DNA of 37,448 bases from Desulfobulbaceae bacterium (GCA_020049575.1 JAIFKM010000031.1:1-37448); one strand, 5' to 3'; counted from the first letter of the stretch, positions 1 through 9,647 are shown. The notes: a model not told the origin generated them from the sequence alone. Made by a program: numbers and translations.

Positions 1-759
1 GTCGGACGTGACGATGTGCAGGGTGTAGTCGGCGCCGATTTCGCCCTGGGCCTTGGCCTGAAGAGTGTCTTTGTCATTCATGACAAAACCGCATACGGCC
101 AGGGAATCGCCGAGTTCTTTAGAAAACGCGCTGAAGAGAAAGGACTGAAGGTTCTTGGATTTGAAGGTACCGAAGAAAAAGCCAATTTCGACTCTCTCCT
201 GTCCCCTATCCTCGCTGGCAATCCAGACCTCGTTTATTTCGGTGGCATGTACACCCAGGCAGCCGTCCTGTTCAAGCAGGCGCGTGAGCGTGGATTTGCC
301 GGGACCTTCCTGAGCGATGACGGTTTTGATTCCTCGGATGCATCCAAGATCGCCGGCCAGACCCTGATTGATGGCGGCGGCACCTACTATTCGACCGTAT
401 CAGGTCCTGCCTCAGTGTACGCCGGCACCGCAAAATTCATCACCGACTTCAAGGCCAAATTCAATTCCGACCCGCAGCCCTTTGCCGCACAGGGCTATGA
501 CTCGATGGGCATCAGCTTGAAAGCCATCGAAAATGCCGCCAAGGCTGCCGGAAACGCTACCCCCAGCCGCGAGGCTGTTGCCAAGGCTATCCGTGAATTG
601 AAAGATTATGCTGGTATCACCGGCACTTTCACCTTCAACAATATCGGCGATCCGACTGTCGCCAAGTACTTTGTCATCAAAGTAAACTCCGCAGATCCCG
701 CCAAGTGGAGCGAAAATGCTGTTGTCGAAACTCTCGACATCGCTCCTCCTCAGCAATAG
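1..759 (+). CDS. livK: Branched-chain amino acid ABC transporter substrate-binding protein (LivK-type), 5' end missing
   Basis: This is the C-terminal part (about 252 codons) of a periplasmic type I binding protein; the reading frame is open to the window's first base, so signal peptide and N-lobe lie upstream. The first visible residues, GRDDVQGVVGADFA, match the LivK/LivJ segment after the N-lobe, and later blocks (HDKTAYGQGIAEFF, VYFGGMYTQAA, FAAQGYDSM) are typical of leucine/isoleucine/valine-binding proteins. It should deliver branched-chain or related amino acids to the LivHMGF complex encoded directly downstream on the same strand. A stem-loop terminator follows the stop codon, which would allow the binding protein to be made in excess of the membrane components. 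The exact ligand cannot be read from sequence. Confidence 0.93.
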   Translation, partial: VGRDDVQGVVGADFALGLGLKSVFVIHDKTAYGQGIAEFFRKRAEEKGLKVLGFEGTEEKANFDSLLSPILAGNPDLVYFGGMYTQAAVLFKQARERGFAGTFLSDDGFDSSDASKIAGQTLIDGGGTYYSTVSGPASVYAGTAKFITDFKAKFNSDPQPFAAQGYDSMGISLKAIENAAKAAGNATPSREAVAKAIRELKDYAGITGTFTFNNIGDPTVAKYFVIKVNSADPAKWSENAVVETLDIAPPQQ

Positions 760-776
760 GCTTCCTAAGTTCTTTC

Positions 777-812
777 CTTCCGGCCCTTTGTTTCAAAGGG
801 CCGGAAGTTTTT
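777..812 (+). terminator. Intrinsic terminator or attenuator between livK and livH
   Basis: A perfect 14-bp inverted repeat (777-790 with 794-807) encloses a 3-nt loop and is followed by five T residues (808-812). It lies 18 bases after the livK stop and ends 18 bases before the livH start, so readthrough probably sets the ratio of binding protein to permease. Confidence 0.85.
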
Positions 813-829
813 CTCATTAGGGAGTTCCT

Positions 830-2005
830 ATGAATCGATTCTTTCTCTCCATCAACGTCCGAGAACTTGTGCGACCTTTAGGTCAGTTGACACTTTTTTC
901 ACTTGGGAGTGCGGCTGCTCTATCAATCATTGTTCTCATTATGGCCCTTGTCCTTGACCAGACCATCATCGGCGAAACACTCACTGAAAAGCTGAATGTC
1001 TCTCTGTACACATACACTCTGATCAATCTGCCGCAGGTTGTTCTCGACGGTCTGACCATCGGTTTTGTCTATGCCGCTATCGCCCTCGGCTACACCATGG
1101 TGTATGGCGTTCTGGAATTCATCAACTTTGCTCACAGTGAAATCTTCGCAGTCGGGGCCTTCGTCGGCGTAGAGATTCTCATAGCTCTCGATCAAACCGG
1201 AATGCTGAGAAACGCGTCACTGGGGATGGCCTATGTATTTCTGATCTTCGCCATCCTCGCAGGTATGGCCGCGGCCGGCGCACTGGCCGTTACAGTGGAA
1301 AGGGTGGCCTACCGACCCCTGCGCGGCGCTCCCCGGCTCGTTCCTTTGATCTCGGCCATAGGTGTTTCCTTCCTGCTGCAGGATGTCATCCGTCTCGTAG
1401 AGGGCTTGACCACCGGCGATTTCAACCGGATCTTCCCGACTTTTGGCAACTTCGATCAGCGGATCATCTTCGGCAAGTTGGCACTGGGTTCAACGAACCT
1501 GACGCTGGGTGTGTCCATCAAATCACTCATTGTCATCATCAGTGCAGTACTCATGCTGGTCGGCCTCAACTACCTGGTCAACGCCACCCGTATCGGCAAA
1601 GCCATCCGGGCTGTAGCCCAGGACCGACCAACTGCCAGCCTGATGGGCATCAACGTCAACCGAATCATCTCAATAACTTTTCTGGTCGGCGGATTGCTCG
1701 GTGGTGCAGCGGGTGTTCTGTATGCCCTGAAATTTACCCGGATTGACCCCTTTGTCGGTTTCTTCCCGGGTCTGAAGGCCTTTGCTGCTGCCGTACTCGG
1801 CGGTATAGGCAACCTGACGGGTGCCCTTCTCGGCGGCATCGTCCTCGGTATGCTCGAAACCTTTGCCGGTTCCTATATGGGTGTTTTCACCATGGGTGCA
1901 GCGGGTTCGGAATACAAAGACATCTTTGCCTTTTCTATTCTCATTTTTGTCCTTATCTTCCGGCCGCAGGGATTGATGGGAGAAAATGTAGGCCAGAAAG
2001 CATAG
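830..2005 (+). CDS. livH: Branched-chain amino acid ABC transporter permease LivH
   Basis: Inner-membrane permease subunit of the LivHMGF importer. The ATG has a good ribosome binding site (AGGGAG at 819-824). The core from about residue 70 onward shows LivH hallmarks: GLTIGFVYAAIALGYTMVYGV, then INFAHSEIFAVGAFVG, AYRPLRGAPRL and a C-terminal FRPQGLMGE. At 391 residues it is longer than E. coli LivH (about 308). The excess is an N-terminal segment of roughly 70 residues that contains an additional hydrophobic helix (around residues 20-43) before the usual first membrane span. The gene is followed after 9 bases by livM, whose ribosome binding site overlaps the livH stop codon. Confidence 0.95.
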   Translation: MNRFFLSINVRELVRPLGQLTLFSLGSAAALSIIVLIMALVLDQTIIGETLTEKLNVSLYTYTLINLPQVVLDGLTIGFVYAAIALGYTMVYGVLEFINFAHSEIFAVGAFVGVEILIALDQTGMLRNASLGMAYVFLIFAILAGMAAAGALAVTVERVAYRPLRGAPRLVPLISAIGVSFLLQDVIRLVEGLTTGDFNRIFPTFGNFDQRIIFGKLALGSTNLTLGVSIKSLIVIISAVLMLVGLNYLVNATRIGKAIRAVAQDRPTASLMGINVNRIISITFLVGGLLGGAAGVLYALKFTRIDPFVGFFPGLKAFAAAVLGGIGNLTGALLGGIVLGMLETFAGSYMGVFTMGAAGSEYKDIFAFSILIFVLIFRPQGLMGENVGQKA

Positions 2006-2014
2006 GAGACTGCC

Positions 2015-3364
2015 ATGGCGCCGCTATTCTTCAAAGCACTATTGGAAAAACTAAACAGAGGGTTCTGGCCCTATATCATTATTCTCAGCCACACCATACT
2101 CGGTACCAGCCTGGTCTATTCCACTCCTCGTTCGAATGTGGCTTTTCTGGTACTGATTACTTCTCTGTTTTCTTTGTACTATTTCAAAACGGACAGCCGT
2201 TTCAAGATCATAGCCGGGGCAATATTGGCCCTGGTTGTTATTCCAATTGTGGGAGTACGCAATATATTTTATCTGGAGGTTATTTTTCAGATCAGCGTTT
2301 TTGCTGCCCTCGCTCTCGGCCTCAACATTGTTGTCGGCTTTGCCGGACTGCTTGATCTGGGTTATGTCGCCTTTTATGCCGTCGGGGCATATCTCTGGGC
2401 TTTTTTTGGTTCGCAGCAGTACTATGTACTGAGTTTTGCACCTGGAACCCAGCCCTCGAATCTGCCCTTTCTGCTACCTGGCGATGCCTTCTATCTCTTT
2501 ATATTTTTTGCCATTATCGTCGCCGCACTGACTGGAATTCTTCTGGGCATGCCGGTTCTGCGCCTGCGTGGAGATTATCTGGCCATCGTCACCCTCGGTT
2601 TTGGAGAGGTTATCCGGGTCCTTGCCAACAACCTCGACAAACCACTGAATTTCACTAACGGCCCTCAGGGCATCACACCTATCCAGAGACCTTCCATGCC
2701 ACAGGCCGTGGCAGATTGGTTCAATGACCTTTTCGGGGGTATCATCGGCCATACGGCCAGTATCGCCGATCTCTACAATGTCATGTTCTACCTCTTTGCC
2801 CTGTTGGTGATAATAGTCATCATCTTTGTCACCCGGCGACTCGATGATTCAAAAATCGGCCGTGCCTGGACTGCTGTGCGTGAGGATGAGACAGCAGCTA
2901 TCGCCATGGGTGTGCCGCTCGTCAAGATGAAACTCGCTGCATTTGCCGTCGGGGCCTCGTTTGCCGGTGCCATGGGCGTTCTCCTGGCAGCCAGTCGAAC
3001 GTTCATCAGCCCCGAATCTTTTTCCTTCATGCAGTCAATCGGCGTATTGTCGATGGTCATCCTCGGTGGTTCCGGCAGTATTCCCGGTGTTATTCTGGGA
3101 GCAGCCACTGTTACCATCCTCAACCTTCAAATATTGCAGGGTTTTTCCCTTTACTTGAGTGAACTTCGGCAGAGTGATGCCATTATTCCGATCATCAACT
3201 TCGCCTGGCGGGATCTTTCAACCCAGCTTGACCCGGCTAAGTATCAGCGTCTCCTTTTCGGCCTGATTCTCATCCTGATGATGATCTTCCGTCCAGCTGG
3301 CCTGATCCCGGCTAAACGTCGTAAACGAAAACTCGCCTCAGATACTGCAACTGCAGAAAAATAG
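2015..3364 (+). CDS. livM: Branched-chain amino acid ABC transporter permease LivM
   Basis: Second inner-membrane permease subunit, 449 residues, with multiple membrane spans. Recognisable blocks are ALGLNIVVGFAGLLDLGYVAFYAVGAY, the LRLRGDYLAIVTLGFGE segment, and the EAA-like cytoplasmic loop RAWTAVREDETAAIAMGV that contacts the ATPases, followed by FRPAGLIPAKRRKR at the C-terminus. The start ATG has AGGAG at 2004-2008. An N-terminal pair of hydrophobic helices (about residues 20-80) precedes the core, as in E. coli LivM (about 425 residues). It forms a heterodimer with LivH. The livG gene follows after 10 bases. Confidence 0.95.
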   Translation: MAPLFFKALLEKLNRGFWPYIIILSHTILGTSLVYSTPRSNVAFLVLITSLFSLYYFKTDSRFKIIAGAILALVVIPIVGVRNIFYLEVIFQISVFAALALGLNIVVGFAGLLDLGYVAFYAVGAYLWAFFGSQQYYVLSFAPGTQPSNLPFLLPGDAFYLFIFFAIIVAALTGILLGMPVLRLRGDYLAIVTLGFGEVIRVLANNLDKPLNFTNGPQGITPIQRPSMPQAVADWFNDLFGGIIGHTASIADLYNVMFYLFALLVIIVIIFVTRRLDDSKIGRAWTAVREDETAAIAMGVPLVKMKLAAFAVGASFAGAMGVLLAASRTFISPESFSFMQSIGVLSMVILGGSGSIPGVILGAATVTILNLQILQGFSLYLSELRQSDAIIPIINFAWRDLSTQLDPAKYQRLLFGLILILMMIFRPAGLIPAKRRKRKLASDTATAEK

Positions 3365-3374
3365 GAATATCAAG

Positions 3375-4169
3375 ATGGCGCTTCTTGAAACAATAGATGT
3401 CGTGAAAACCTTTGGCGGCCTTACAGCCGTCAATAAGGTCAACATAAAGCTGGAGCAGGGAAGGATCATAAGCATCATAGGTCCGAACGGAGCCGGCAAA
3501 ACCACTTTTTTCAACACTCTTACCGGTATCTACAGCCCAGATGGCGGAGAGGTGAACTTTAACGGACGCTCCCTATTGAAGCTGCGCCCCGATCAAATCG
3601 CCGCCCGAGGGCTCTCAAGAACCTTTCAAAACATCCGGCTCTTTGGCGACATGTCGGTTATTGAAAACATCCTCGTCGGTATGCATGTCCATCTCAAGCA
3701 GTCACCGATTTCAACCCTTCTCCGCTTGAAGAGTTTTAAACAGGAAGAGCGCTCAGCCGAGAAAAAAGCCGAGGAACTGATGAATTACGTTGGCCTCAAA
3801 GGTGTTGGCAACGAAATGGCCAAAAATTTGCCCTACGGCGCCCAGCGTCGTCTGGAAATAGCCAGAGCTCTCGCCGCCGACCCTCTCCTTCTTCTTCTTG
3901 ACGAACCAGCAGCCGGCATGAATCCTCAGGAAACCGAAGATGTGACCCGGCTCTTCCGCAGCATCCGAGACGATAAAGGGATTACCATTCTACTCATCGA
4001 ACATGATATGCGTGTTGTCATGAATATCTCTGAATATATCTTTGTCATGGACTACGGGGAAAAGATAGCCGAGGGAGTCCCTGCGGAAATCCGCTCGAAC
4101 AGTCGAGTCATCGAGGCCTACCTGGGGCGCGGAGCCGTCGCCGGACAGCATGAGGAGAAACTGCAATGA
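3375..4169 (+). CDS. livG: Branched-chain amino acid ABC transporter ATP-binding protein LivG
   Basis: Cytoplasmic ATPase, 264 residues, usual length for LivG. Walker A is GPNGAGKT (about residues 36-43), Walker B is LLLLLDEPAAGMNP, and the H-loop lies in LLIEHDMRVVM. The signature is the atypical NLPYGAQRRLEIARAL found in the LivG branch in place of LSGGQ. It pairs with LivF to power LivHM. The last four bases overlap the livF start (ATGA), indicating translational coupling. Confidence 0.96.
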   Translation: MALLETIDVVKTFGGLTAVNKVNIKLEQGRIISIIGPNGAGKTTFFNTLTGIYSPDGGEVNFNGRSLLKLRPDQIAARGLSRTFQNIRLFGDMSVIENILVGMHVHLKQSPISTLLRLKSFKQEERSAEKKAEELMNYVGLKGVGNEMAKNLPYGAQRRLEIARALAADPLLLLLDEPAAGMNPQETEDVTRLFRSIRDDKGITILLIEHDMRVVMNISEYIFVMDYGEKIAEGVPAEIRSNSRVIEAYLGRGAVAGQHEEKLQ

Positions 4170-4882
4170 GCCTCCTTCTCTCACTGAACAATATTCATAG
4201 CTACTATGGCCACATTCATGCCCTCAAGGGAATCTCTGTAGATGTACATAAAGGTGAAATCGTTACCTTGATCGGCTCGAATGGTGCAGGCAAGAGCACG
4301 ACTCTGCGCACCATCTCAGGTATGATGCATCCCAAAGAAGGTTCTATCATTCTTAACGGCAAAGATATCTCAAAAATGGAGCCGCATGATATCGTCCTTG
4401 CCGGTCTTGGCCATGTACCGGAAGGCAGGGGAATATTCCCCAAGCTGACGGTCAAGGAAAACCTGGAGATGGGAGCTTTCACGGTCAACGATCAGAAGGT
4501 GATTGAAGAACGCATGGAGTATGGTTTCTCACTTTTCCCCCGCCTGAAGGAACGCGTTGGCCAGTATGGCGGAACTCTCTCCGGGGGTGAGCAGCAGATG
4601 CTGGCGATTGCCCGCGGTCTAATGCTCAATCCCGACATCCTGATGCTCGACGAGCCTTCAATGGGACTTGCCCCGGTACTGGTCGAGCTGATATTTGACA
4701 TAATCGAGACCCTCAACAAAAAAGGGACAACCATCCTGCTGGTGGAGCAGAATGCCCTCATGGCACTCTCCATAGCCCATCGGGGATATGTCCTGCAGAC
4801 AGGCGAAATCGTGGTCAGCGACAGCGCAGCCAATCTCAAGCAGAATACCATGGTCCAGAAGGCCTATCTCGGCATGGACTGA
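4166..4882 (+). CDS. livF: Branched-chain amino acid ABC transporter ATP-binding protein LivF
   Basis: Second cytoplasmic ATPase, 238 residues. Walker A is GSNGAGKST, the signature is TLSGGEQQMLAIARGL, Walker B is ILMLDEPSMGLAP and the switch His equivalent lies in LLVEQNALMAL, where the LivF branch has Gln. The motif VPEGRGIFPKLTV is diagnostic of LivF. It is coupled to livG by an ATGA overlap and is the last gene of this operon. I see no clear intrinsic terminator in the 54 bases before the convergent gene. Confidence 0.96.
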   Translation: MSLLLSLNNIHSYYGHIHALKGISVDVHKGEIVTLIGSNGAGKSTTLRTISGMMHPKEGSIILNGKDISKMEPHDIVLAGLGHVPEGRGIFPKLTVKENLEMGAFTVNDQKVIEERMEYGFSLFPRLKERVGQYGGTLSGGEQQMLAIARGLMLNPDILMLDEPSMGLAPVLVELIFDIIETLNKKGTTILLVEQNALMALSIAHRGYVLQTGEIVVSDSAANLKQNTMVQKAYLGMD

Positions 4883-4936
4883 GATCTCTTTCTGTATTGC
4901 AGACTGCGCCTCAATTTCCTTCATTCTATCATTGGG

Positions 4937-6682
4937 TTACCGGAAGATCTGCAGATTTTCCGGTGTATCTGCCGGTCCCCGTCGAAATCGCAGATAACCG
5001 CTGCGGCCAAAGGAAGCGACACCATTTACATAGACAACACCTGCTTCCTCCTCAGGGTTATGGATTTCATAACCCAGCACCTCGGCAATCTTTTTTCCCA
5101 TCTCGTAGTGGGTATAGAGAGGCTTCTGCCTGAGCCCGCCGATAAACCGCGCATCGACTCCGACTCCGTAGAAGATGAGCGGCACAGACGGTGAGTCGAG
5201 ATTGAGCTGGTCATGGCCCCAATGACCGTTTTCCCCTAACTCCTCACCATGATCTGAGGTAATGAAAAAATAGACGGGACCTTTGCTCTTTTTTTGTATT
5301 TCACTGATCACCTGCCTATAGAGAAAATCAACATAGCCGACGGCATTATCGTAAGCATTGACATTGGCAGTGGCAAAATCAATATCATCACCTATCGGAT
5401 ATTTCTGAAACTGCGGGCGATGTTCCGTATTGGTTTTGTAGGGAAGATGGATATTGCGTTGATGAACCACAATAAATCTCCTCTCGGCCGGTTGAATTTC
5501 CTGCAGCAGTTCAAGAAGTCCTTCATCCTTCTGCCTTTCAAAAAGTTCGGAACGTGATTCCGAAGTAACCATCCGATCAATCGAACTGAGGTTTACCCCA
5601 TTGAGGCAATTGCTGTTCTGGGCAGAGAGATAATAGGTCGTAAACCCATGATTTTTAGCAAGCAGAAAGAGGTTGGCATCCTGTTTCTGCAGGCCGTTTT
5701 CATCCAGAGGATGGTACTGCACCGTATAGAACATTGGCAGTGAAGAACGGGTGGCATTGGCGGCCGAGAAGCCCTTTCCAAAGACAAAAGACGGATTCTC
5801 TGCCAGTGAATCGAGAAATGGGGTTGTTGGCCGATCATATCCGAAAAGTGACATATGGCTTGGCGTCAGGCTTTCTCCCATAATCACGACGACTGTCATC
5901 GCAGAGGGTTCTACAGGCAACCCACGAAAAGTATAGGATGCAAACTTCCTGGTCTCCCTGGTACCTAGAATTCTTTCCGGCATCAGCACTCCGAACCAGA
6001 GGGAATAGGCGTTGAGCGTGTTGACAAGGCTCGGATTATTCGCTGTTGGAAAAAAGTTGACGATATCTGCCCGATCTGTATGCGTTTTGATCCGCACTAA
6101 TGGAAAAAGAAGAAACACGATGATCAGAACGATACACCATCTGCTCTTGAACTGCCGGTTCCAGGTCAGGCCCAGGGCCAGTGAACAGAAGGCATAGGGA
6201 ACTATAACGACAAGAGGGACAAAGAAGAAATGCATGCTGTGGGCCGCTGCCGTTTCCAAGACCTCCAAAATTTCGACAAACATCAGACCAATTGCAAACG
6301 GAGTAATATACTCACCAGAAAAAGCCAGGCTGCCAAATTGAGTCACCTCAAGAAGTGCCAGAAGCCCAAGGGCACCAGCAACCGGCCAGACCCGGGGACA
6401 ACCTGCCAGAGCAAGACCAAAGGCCCAAAACATCCATAAGTATTTTTCACGAAACCAGGTGAGTGGAGTCCCGGTAAACCACGGTAAAATAAACGCTGGA
6501 GCCATCAAGGCAGCAGCGACAACCAGGCCGACTATGATATTCACCGCAATTCCGATGCACATCTTTTTCACAGCAACACTGCCAGGTCTCAGCATGCATT
6601 CACCACTCGCGGACAAGCTCTGCCAAGGATATTGCCATGCCCGCTCTCTAATATTTCTTTCCCACCAGACATAATTCTTCAC
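4937..6682 (-). CDS. Membrane sulfatase-fold phosphotransferase (EptA/CptA/OpgE-like)
   Basis: This 581-residue inner-membrane protein has about five hydrophobic helices in the first 240 residues followed by a periplasmic alkaline-phosphatase/sulfatase-fold domain. The catalytic block is GESLTPSHMSLFGYDRPTTP and the second metal site is FFITSDHGEELGENGHWGHD. By family it probably transfers phosphoethanolamine or a similar phospho-group from a lipid to an envelope glycan such as lipid A, core or periplasmic glucan; the acceptor cannot be told. In CptA-type enzymes the nucleophile is the Thr right after GES; here that position is Leu and Thr comes one later, so the Ser or the shifted Thr may act. 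The annotated start is a GTG with no well-spaced ribosome site; ATG at 6595 or 6562 would still leave all membrane helices intact. It is convergent with livF and divergent from acnA. Confidence 0.85.
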   Translation of the reverse strand: MKNYVWWERNIRERAWQYPWQSLSASGECMLRPGSVAVKKMCIGIAVNIIVGLVVAAALMAPAFILPWFTGTPLTWFREKYLWMFWAFGLALAGCPRVWPVAGALGLLALLEVTQFGSLAFSGEYITPFAIGLMFVEILEVLETAAAHSMHFFFVPLVVIVPYAFCSLALGLTWNRQFKSRWCIVLIIVFLLFPLVRIKTHTDRADIVNFFPTANNPSLVNTLNAYSLWFGVLMPERILGTRETRKFASYTFRGLPVEPSAMTVVVIMGESLTPSHMSLFGYDRPTTPFLDSLAENPSFVFGKGFSAANATRSSLPMFYTVQYHPLDENGLQKQDANLFLLAKNHGFTTYYLSAQNSNCLNGVNLSSIDRMVTSESRSELFERQKDEGLLELLQEIQPAERRFIVVHQRNIHLPYKTNTEHRPQFQKYPIGDDIDFATANVNAYDNAVGYVDFLYRQVISEIQKKSKGPVYFFITSDHGEELGENGHWGHDQLNLDSPSVPLIFYGVGVDARFIGGLRQKPLYTHYEMGKKIAEVLGYEIHNPEEEAGVVYVNGVASFGRSGYLRFRRGPADTPENLQIFR

Positions 6683-6867
6683 TCTTTAAGGGTTTTTCTT
6701 GTAGACTGGACTGTAGAGACCTGCTTTTTGCCTGCTCCTGCCGAATCATCTTTTCGGCAAGCCGGCACAGGTTGCCGGGCCGGATGTGCATTTCTTCTAT
6801 ACAGTATCTTCCCGCGCTCTGTCATGTAGATCTTTCCTTTCTTTCCGTCCATCGATGAGGTTCTTCA

Positions 6868-9558
6868 ATGTCCAGCAAAAAACAACTGCACGAACTGCAT
6901 ATCAAAGGCAAGCAATATTGTTATCATGCCCTGCGGAACACGTCGGAGACAGGCTCTGGTGAGATTGAACGACTGCCGTACTCCATCCGCATACTTGTTG
7001 AAAATCTCCTGCGCAAACACGATGACCTGATTGTCCGGGATAAAGATCTCTCAGCCATCATCAACTGGCAGAAATCCTATACATCACCTGTTGAAATCCC
7101 CTATCACCCGGCAAGAGTTCTGATGCAGGATTTTACCGGTGTTCCAGCCGTTGTTGATCTGGCCGCCATGCGCGACGCGGTCCGTGACCTGGGAGGCGAC
7201 CCCGGTTGCATCAACCCGCTGGTACCGGTTGAACTGGTTATTGATCACAGTGTTCAGGTTGATTACTTCGGCACCACTGAAAGTTTGAACCAGAATGTCG
7301 CAAAAGAATACGAGCGCAATGGCGAACGCTATACCCTTCTCAAATGGGGTCAGGAAAATTTTGCCAATTTCAAGGTGGTGCCACCCAATTCAGGGATATG
7401 CCACCAGGTCAACCTTGAACATCTCGGTCGGGTAGTCATCGCTGAAGAGCAAGACGGATATACCCTGCTCTACCCCGACACAGTGGTCGGTCTCGACTCC
7501 CACACGCCAATGATCAATGGCATAGGGGTTATGGCCTGGGGTGTCGGCGGTATCGAGGCGGAGGCTGTTTTGCTGGGGCAGCCCTATTTCATGTCGATTC
7601 CCGAAGTCATAGGGGTGAAATTGTTCGGTCGGCTCGCAACTGGGATAACCGCAACCGATCTGGTACTCACCCTCACCGAGATCCTACGCCGCCATCAGGT
7701 GGTAGAAAAATTTGTTGAGTTTTTCGGCCCTGGACTCGGGAACCTCTCCGTTCCCGATCGTGCCACTATTGCCAATATGACTCCGGAGTTTGGGGCTACC
7801 CTTGGTTTTTTCCCGATCGATAAAAAGACGATTGAATATCTGCAGACAACCGGCAGAATAGAGCAGGCCATGATCACCGAGACCTACTCCCGCGAAGTCG
7901 GTCTTTTCTATGAAGGTAATGACGATGGTCGTGAGTATACAGAAATCCTCGAATTTGATCTCTCGCAGGTGACTTCATGTCTGGCCGGTCCGGCCCGCCC
8001 CCAGGATCGGATCCCTCTTTCCCTGATAAAAAAGACCTTCACCGGCGTCAGTCTCGACTCTAAAGATCCCCAGAATCCGGCCGGAAAAGCATCCGACCGG
8101 AAGGAAATTCGCTGCTGCCTCAACGGCAACGAGGTGCAGATCGGTGACGGCAGCGTCGTCATCGCGGCCATAACCTCCTGTACCAACACTTCTAATCCGC
8201 ACGTCATGATAGGGGCAGCCCTCATGGCCAGGAACGCGGTTCACAGGGGTTTGAAAGTTCCTGCTCATGTGAAGACCTCTCTGGCTCCCGGCTCAAAAGT
8301 TGTCAGCAACTATCTCACAGCCTCCGGCTTGATGCCCTATCTCGAAGCCCTTGGTTTTCATCTCACGGCCTTTGGCTGTACCACCTGCATCGGTAACAGC
8401 GGTCCGCTCAATCCGGTTATTGAAGAAGCCATCAAAGAGCATGGCCTCAATGTCGCCGCCGTACTGTCAGGAAATCGAAATTTTGAGGCTCGGATTCATC
8501 AGCGGGTAAAAAGCAATTTCCTCGCCTCCCCCCTGCTTGTCCTGGCGTTTGCCCTGGCCGGGCGGATCGATATAGACCTGACTACTGAGGCCATTGCCTC
8601 AGATCCCAACGGACAACCGGTCTCACTCGCGGAGCTTTGGCCTGATCCGAGGGAAATTGATGAAACCATCTCCCGATATGTAACACGACAGGCGTACGAG
8701 AATGAGTACCAGCATATCTTCAAGGGTGACCGGTTCTGGGAGAGTCTGCCCGTGACCAAAAACACCACATATATATGGGATCCTGATTCCACCTATATCA
8801 AGAAACCACCCTATTTCGATCGATTCGACCTGCAGACATCAGAACCCGAGGATTTTGCCTCTGCCAGAGCGCTGCTCCTGCTTGGCGATTCAGTCACCAC
8901 CGACCATATTTCACCGGCCGGCGCTATCCCATTGCAGTATCCGGCCGGACAATATCTGCAGAAACAGGGTGTACCGCCGGCTGAATTCAACTCCTATGGC
9001 TCACGCAGAGGCAATCATGAGATAATGATGCGTGGTACGTTTGGCAATATCCGTTTAAAAAATTTACTTATACACCCGCAGGAAGGCGGGTTGACCCTTA
9101 AATTTCCAGAAGAGCAGGTCATGTACAACTATGAAGCCGCAAGAGTATATCAAAAGGAAGGCATTCCGCTGATAGTTCTGGCTGGAAAGGAATACGGGAC
9201 GGGTTCTTCACGGGACTGGGCGGCGAAAGGAACGATGCTGCTCGGTATACGGGCAGTGATTGCCGAATCTTTTGAACGGATACATCGCAATAATCTGGTG
9301 GGAATGGGAGTGCTCCCTCTTGTCTTCGAAGAGGGACAAAACTGTCGGAGCCTAGGCCTTGATGGCACAGAAGTCTTTTCTTTCTCGGGTATTTCAGCAA
9401 TGACACCCCGAAAAGCTGTCGCAATCACAGCCTCCAGAAAGGACGGAACGATACTACATTTCAAGGCAATCTGTAGACTGGATACCGAAGTGGATGTACT
9501 CTATTTCCAGCATGGCGGCATCCTTCCATACGTTCTTCGTCGTCTTCTCACCCACTGA
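6868..9558 (+). CDS. acnA: Aconitate hydratase AcnA (IRP1-type)
   Basis: This enzyme interconverts citrate and isocitrate through cis-aconitate using a [4Fe-4S] cluster in the cytoplasm. The length (896 residues) fits the AcnA/IRP1 family. Cluster ligands are visible as the Cys of SCTNTSNP and the two Cys of GCTTCIGNSGPL. Other blocks are QDFTGVPAVVDLAAMRD, GLDSHTPMINGIGVMAWGVGG, and in the swivel domain GDSVTTDHISPAG, SYGSRRGNHEIMMRGTF and KEYGTGSSRDWAAKG. The ATG is preceded by GAGG at 6857-6860 with 7-base spacing. It is transcribed alone, divergent from the phosphotransferase gene with a 185-base gap. AcnA family members can moonlight as RNA-binding regulators when the cluster is lost; nothing here shows that directly. 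Confidence 0.97.
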   Translation: MSSKKQLHELHIKGKQYCYHALRNTSETGSGEIERLPYSIRILVENLLRKHDDLIVRDKDLSAIINWQKSYTSPVEIPYHPARVLMQDFTGVPAVVDLAAMRDAVRDLGGDPGCINPLVPVELVIDHSVQVDYFGTTESLNQNVAKEYERNGERYTLLKWGQENFANFKVVPPNSGICHQVNLEHLGRVVIAEEQDGYTLLYPDTVVGLDSHTPMINGIGVMAWGVGGIEAEAVLLGQPYFMSIPEVIGVKLFGRLATGITATDLVLTLTEILRRHQVVEKFVEFFGPGLGNLSVPDRATIANMTPEFGATLGFFPIDKKTIEYLQTTGRIEQAMITETYSREVGLFYEGNDDGREYTEILEFDLSQVTSCLAGPARPQDRIPLSLIKKTFTGVSLDSKDPQNPAGKASDRKEIRCCLNGNEVQIGDGSVVIAAITSCTNTSNPHVMIGAALMARNAVHRGLKVPAHVKTSLAPGSKVVSNYLTASGLMPYLEALGFHLTAFGCTTCIGNSGPLNPVIEEAIKEHGLNVAAVLSGNRNFEARIHQRVKSNFLASPLLVLAFALAGRIDIDLTTEAIASDPNGQPVSLAELWPDPREIDETISRYVTRQAYENEYQHIFKGDRFWESLPVTKNTTYIWDPDSTYIKKPPYFDRFDLQTSEPEDFASARALLLLGDSVTTDHISPAGAIPLQYPAGQYLQKQGVPPAEFNSYGSRRGNHEIMMRGTFGNIRLKNLLIHPQEGGLTLKFPEEQVMYNYEAARVYQKEGIPLIVLAGKEYGTGSSRDWAAKGTMLLGIRAVIAESFERIHRNNLVGMGVLPLVFEEGQNCRSLGLDGTEVFSFSGISAMTPRKAVAITASRKDGTILHFKAICRLDTEVDVLYFQHGGILPYVLRRLLTH

Positions 9559-9582
9559 AGCGGCAAGGCCAGGCAATGCGCA

Positions 9583-9629
9583 TACCAAGACCCCGGAGAA
9601 TGGAAGAAAAGGTCTTCGAGGTCTTGGTA
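9583..9629. repeat. 10-bp inverted repeat between acnA and the convergent regulator gene
   Basis: Perfect arms TACCAAGACC (9583-9592) and its complement (9620-9629) are separated by 27 bases. It sits in the short convergent gap, where a shared terminator would be expected, but neither side has a T-tract. It may be a factor-assisted termination or 3'-end stabilising hairpin. Confidence 0.4.
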
Positions 9630-9647
9630 GTGGAAAACCGCAGCCAA

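Noticed and set aside
4938-4963. Short inverted repeat near the end of the phosphotransferase gene
   Set aside because: Only six pairs with a long loop, inside coding sequence and without a T-tract; not supported as a terminator.
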